From Kiritimatiellia bacterium (GTDB lineage: Bacteria; Verrucomicrobiota; Kiritimatiellia; RFP12; UBA1067): a stretch of DNA of 8,614 bases. The stretch lies in assembly GCA_028707675.1 (NCBI GenBank), contig JAQWAM010000032.1:1-8614 (forward strand), written 5' to 3'. The translations under genes and the position numbers were made by a program. Shown here in pieces: positions 6,841 to 8,614 of the stretch (its first letter is position 1; every line of letters starts with the position of its first letter). The notes under the pieces were generated by a model, which was not told the origin of the DNA, searched no databases, and was given only the letters and a program-made list of their open reading frames with translations.

Positions 6841-8028
6841 ATGAAAGAGGTTGTACTTAATCCTGAACGTGAGTTTTCGGTGGCGCGACGCCACCCGTGG
6901 ATTTTTTCCGGAGCGGTTGCCGCTGTCAAAGGCGATCCTGAACCCGGGGAGACGGTGCGCGTGGTGTCTGCCGCTGGCAAGGTCTTGGGCGCCGGGTCTT
7001 ATTCGCCGGAATCGCAGATACGAGTGCGGATGTGGACGTTCTCTGAAGACACCGATGTCGACCGCGCTCTGGTGCGCGGCCGTGTGGCCCGTGCGATCGG
7101 GGTCAGGGCTGTTCTTTTAGCGGAGGCGAGCACGGACGCTTTCCGGCTGATCAATGCCGAGGCTGACGGCATGCCCGGCGTTATTGTTGACAGGTACGGC
7201 GAATGGCTGGTCTGCCAGTTCACGACGGCGGGCGCCGAGTATTGGAAAAGTGTGATAGTGGAGGCTCTGCAAACGTACATGCCTTGCCGCGGCATATATG
7301 AGCGTTCCGAGGCGGACACTCGCAAATTCGAGGGGCTTGCGGACGCGGCAGGATTGCTGGCTGGTGAAATGCCGCCGGAGCGTATCGAGATAACCGAGCA
7401 CGGCTGCCGATATCTGGTCGATATCAGGGGCGGACAGAAAACCGGTTTTTACCTGGATCAGCGTGATAACCGCCGGACCGTGGCGCTGTATGCCAACGGC
7501 GGCGAAGTGCTCAACGCTTTTTCCTACACTGGCGGTTTCGGCGTTGCCGCTCTAAATGCCGGCGCGCGTTCTGTGACGCATGTCGACATTTCTGAACCGG
7601 CTTTGACGATGGCCCGCGAAAACACACTGCTCAACGTATGTGATTTGGCGTGCTCGGAATTCATCCGCGGCAAAGTTTTCGAGGTGCTGCGCAAATTCCG
7701 CGACCGGGGACGGCTTTTCGACATGGTTATCCTCGATCCGCCCAAATTCGCCGAGTCAAAAGGCAGCCTGATGAAGGCCGCGCGCGGCTACAAGGACATC
7801 AACCTGCTGGGGCTAAAGCTGTTGCGCCCCGGCGGAGTTCTGGCCACCTTCTCCTGTTCCGGGCGTATGACTCCCGAGCTTTTCCAAAAGGTGGTTGCTG
7901 ATGCGGCAGTCGACGCGCGGCGGGATGTGCAGTTGACCATGCGCATGCAGCAGTCCACTGATCATCCGCAAAGTTTGTGCTTCCCGGAAGGCCTGTACCT
8001 CAAAGGTCTGCTCTGCCGGGTCTGGTGA
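6841..8028 (+). CDS. rlmI: Class I SAM-dependent 23S rRNA methyltransferase, RlmI family (PUA domain)
   Basis: Likely methylates C5 of a cytosine in 23S rRNA (position 1962 in the E. coli enzyme RlmI/YccW). At 395 residues it is almost the same length as that enzyme. Residues about 2-75 are a PUA RNA-binding domain (RRHPWIFSGAV, GSYSPESQIRVRMW). A central domain ends with GGQKTGFYLDQRDNR (197-211), characteristic of the family. The Rossmann methyltransferase core has motif I FSYTGGFG (227-234), acidic Asp249 in VDIS for SAM binding, motif IV DPPKF (299-303) and Cys339 in FSCSG, the family's candidate catalytic cysteine. The C-terminus (HPQSLCFPEGLYLKGLLCRVW) matches RlmI closely. The start follows the kinase stop by 2 bases, with AGGGAAG at 6823-6829 inside the kinase gene, so the two are probably co-transcribed and perhaps translationally coupled. 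The exact target base is inferred from family membership. Confidence 0.92.
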   Translation: MKEVVLNPEREFSVARRHPWIFSGAVAAVKGDPEPGETVRVVSAAGKVLGAGSYSPESQIRVRMWTFSEDTDVDRALVRGRVARAIGVRAVLLAEASTDAFRLINAEADGMPGVIVDRYGEWLVCQFTTAGAEYWKSVIVEALQTYMPCRGIYERSEADTRKFEGLADAAGLLAGEMPPERIEITEHGCRYLVDIRGGQKTGFYLDQRDNRRTVALYANGGEVLNAFSYTGGFGVAALNAGARSVTHVDISEPALTMARENTLLNVCDLACSEFIRGKVFEVLRKFRDRGRLFDMVILDPPKFAESKGSLMKAARGYKDINLLGLKLLRPGGVLATFSCSGRMTPELFQKVVADAAVDARRDVQLTMRMQQSTDHPQSLCFPEGLYLKGLLCRVW

Positions 8029-8108
8029 TGACGTGCTCCGGCTTCTGAATCCGTCGCGCTATTGTGCATACGCGCGAAGGACGCGGCGGGCGCAATCGGG
8101 ATGCCTGC

Positions 8109-8135
8109 TTGTCAATCCGAAGAAAATATGATAAT
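8109..8135 (+). promoter_or_regulatory. Weak promoter candidate for dprA in an AT-rich island
   Basis: The 207-base rlmI-dprA gap holds an AT-rich patch (about 8120-8147). TTGTCA (8109-8114) is followed after 15 bases by GATAAT (8130-8135); both match five of six consensus positions, but the spacing is short. An overlapping TATGAT (8127-8132) is too close to the -35. The leader before the dprA GTG would be about 95 bases. Upstream in the same gap an imperfect hairpin at 8054-8077 (TCGCGC/GCGCGA) has no T-run, so no clear terminator for rlmI is seen. Confidence 0.25.
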
Positions 8136-8192
8136 TACCACCATTTAAGCGACGGACTTACAGCGCGGAGCATGAGCGGACGAAAGGGTTTC

Positions 8193-8204
8193 TTGAGCGC
8201 TCAA
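8193..8204. repeat. 12-bp perfect palindrome upstream of dprA
   Basis: TTGAGCGCTCAA reads identically on both strands and lies 31 bases before the dprA start, downstream of the promoter candidate. A site in this position could be a repressor operator or a hairpin-forming element in the leader. No known regulator is assigned; the function is open. Confidence 0.5.
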
Positions 8205-8235
8205 CGCTAAAGTTATAGGGAAGGAAAGGTTTTTT

Positions 8236-8614
8236 GTGACGGAACGCGAGGCATTGATCGTCATGAACATGGTTCCCGGCTTGGGGGCTATCACGGCTAA
8301 GCGCATGGCCGGGCGTTTCGGTTCCTTGGCGGCGGTTTTTGAGGCGTCTGAAGCGGAACTTGCCGAGGTGCAGGGCATGTCCATAGACAAGGCCGGGCAA
8401 TTTCTTGCGGCGCTGCGGCAGGTTAGGGCGGATCAAGAGATCGATAAGGCTGAGCGGTCGCATGTCAAACTGATAACCTGGGCTGACGAGGGGTATCCGG
8501 AACTGCTCAAGCGGATATCTGACCCGCCGCTGGCGCTGTATGTGGCCGGCAGTGTCGAGGCATTGGATATGCCTGCGGTGGCGATCATCGGCACGCGGCG
8601 GCCTACTGTTTACG
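8236..8614 (+). CDS. dprA: DNA processing protein DprA, N-terminal part (3'-truncated by the window)
   Basis: DprA (DNA processing protein A, formerly Smf) binds incoming single-stranded DNA in natural transformation and loads RecA. The frame is open from GTG 8236 to the window end, giving 126 residues. An N-terminal helix-hairpin-helix-like region is seen (VPGLGAITAKRM at 13-24), then DEGYPELLKRISDPPLALYVAG at 84-105, a stretch typical of the family before its Rossmann-like core, and then the start of that core, VAIIGTRRPT at 115-124. GTG is chosen because AAGGAAAGG at 8221-8229 lies 6 bases upstream, and the product begins at the usual distance from the hairpin motif. The protein is cut by the window, so integrity of the C-terminal part cannot be judged. 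It is separated from rlmI by 207 bases and probably starts a new transcript. Confidence 0.93.
   Translation, partial: MTEREALIVMNMVPGLGAITAKRMAGRFGSLAAVFEASEAELAEVQGMSIDKAGQFLAALRQVRADQEIDKAERSHVKLITWADEGYPELLKRISDPPLALYVAGSVEALDMPAVAIIGTRRPTVY

Noticed and set aside
8054..8077. Hairpin TCGCGC/GCGCGA as the rlmI terminator
   Set aside because: The stem has a bulge and is followed by AGGACGC rather than a T-run.
8029..8235. Riboswitch or small RNA in the rlmI-dprA gap
   Set aside because: I compared it by eye with the cores of several known riboswitch classes (c-di-GMP, cobalamin, THF, glutamine, fluoride) and found no match; only the palindrome and the AT-rich patch stand out.

Overview
The window is about 8.6 kb of dense, moderately GC-rich bacterial DNA. 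All supported genes lie on the + strand, no intergenic gap exceeds about 210 bases, and I see no mobile element, CRISPR array, tRNA or rRNA. The content is mostly chromosomal housekeeping. The mix (primary sigma factor with a lysine-rich N-terminal extension followed by an acidic stretch, a small RRM-type RNA-binding protein, stand-alone fabF-fabZ) resembles what I associate with the PVC superphylum (Verrucomicrobiota/Kiritimatiellota-like). That assignment is an impression from protein sequence and has not been tested by phylogeny.

Layout, left to right. (1) 1-528: C-terminal part of a short-form malic enzyme whose start lies outside the window. (2) 623-2397: fabF and fabZ, two core type II fatty-acid synthesis genes, preceded by a TTGACA-type promoter candidate embedded in a perfect 9-bp inverted repeat. 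(3) 2569-4653: rpoD, the housekeeping sigma-70, with its own promoter candidate. (4) 4786-5175: a small RRM protein with a predicted N-terminal glycine-zipper membrane anchor, read from a TTG start behind a strong Shine-Dalgarno and closed by a clear intrinsic terminator. (5) 5231-8028: a soluble PAS histidine kinase with a degenerate C-terminal receiver, followed two bases after its stop by an RlmI-type 23S rRNA methyltransferase. (6) 8236-8614: the first 126 codons of dprA (DNA processing / RecA loading in transformation), starting with GTG and running off the window; a 12-bp perfect palindrome lies just upstream.

How they work together: malic enzyme can supply reducing power and pyruvate (a source of acetyl-CoA), and FabF/FabZ carry out condensation and dehydration in fatty-acid elongation, so the left third is a plausible lipid/central-carbon neighbourhood. 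The middle and right are information processing and signalling: transcription initiation (RpoD), RNA binding (RRM), rRNA modification (RlmI), DNA uptake processing (DprA) and a two-component sensor with no partner response regulator in view. I found no wholly new multigene system. The least ordinary items are the apparently membrane-anchored RRM protein, the kinase with a degraded receiver coupled to an rRNA methyltransferase, and several unexplained palindromic or shared motifs in the promoter regions.
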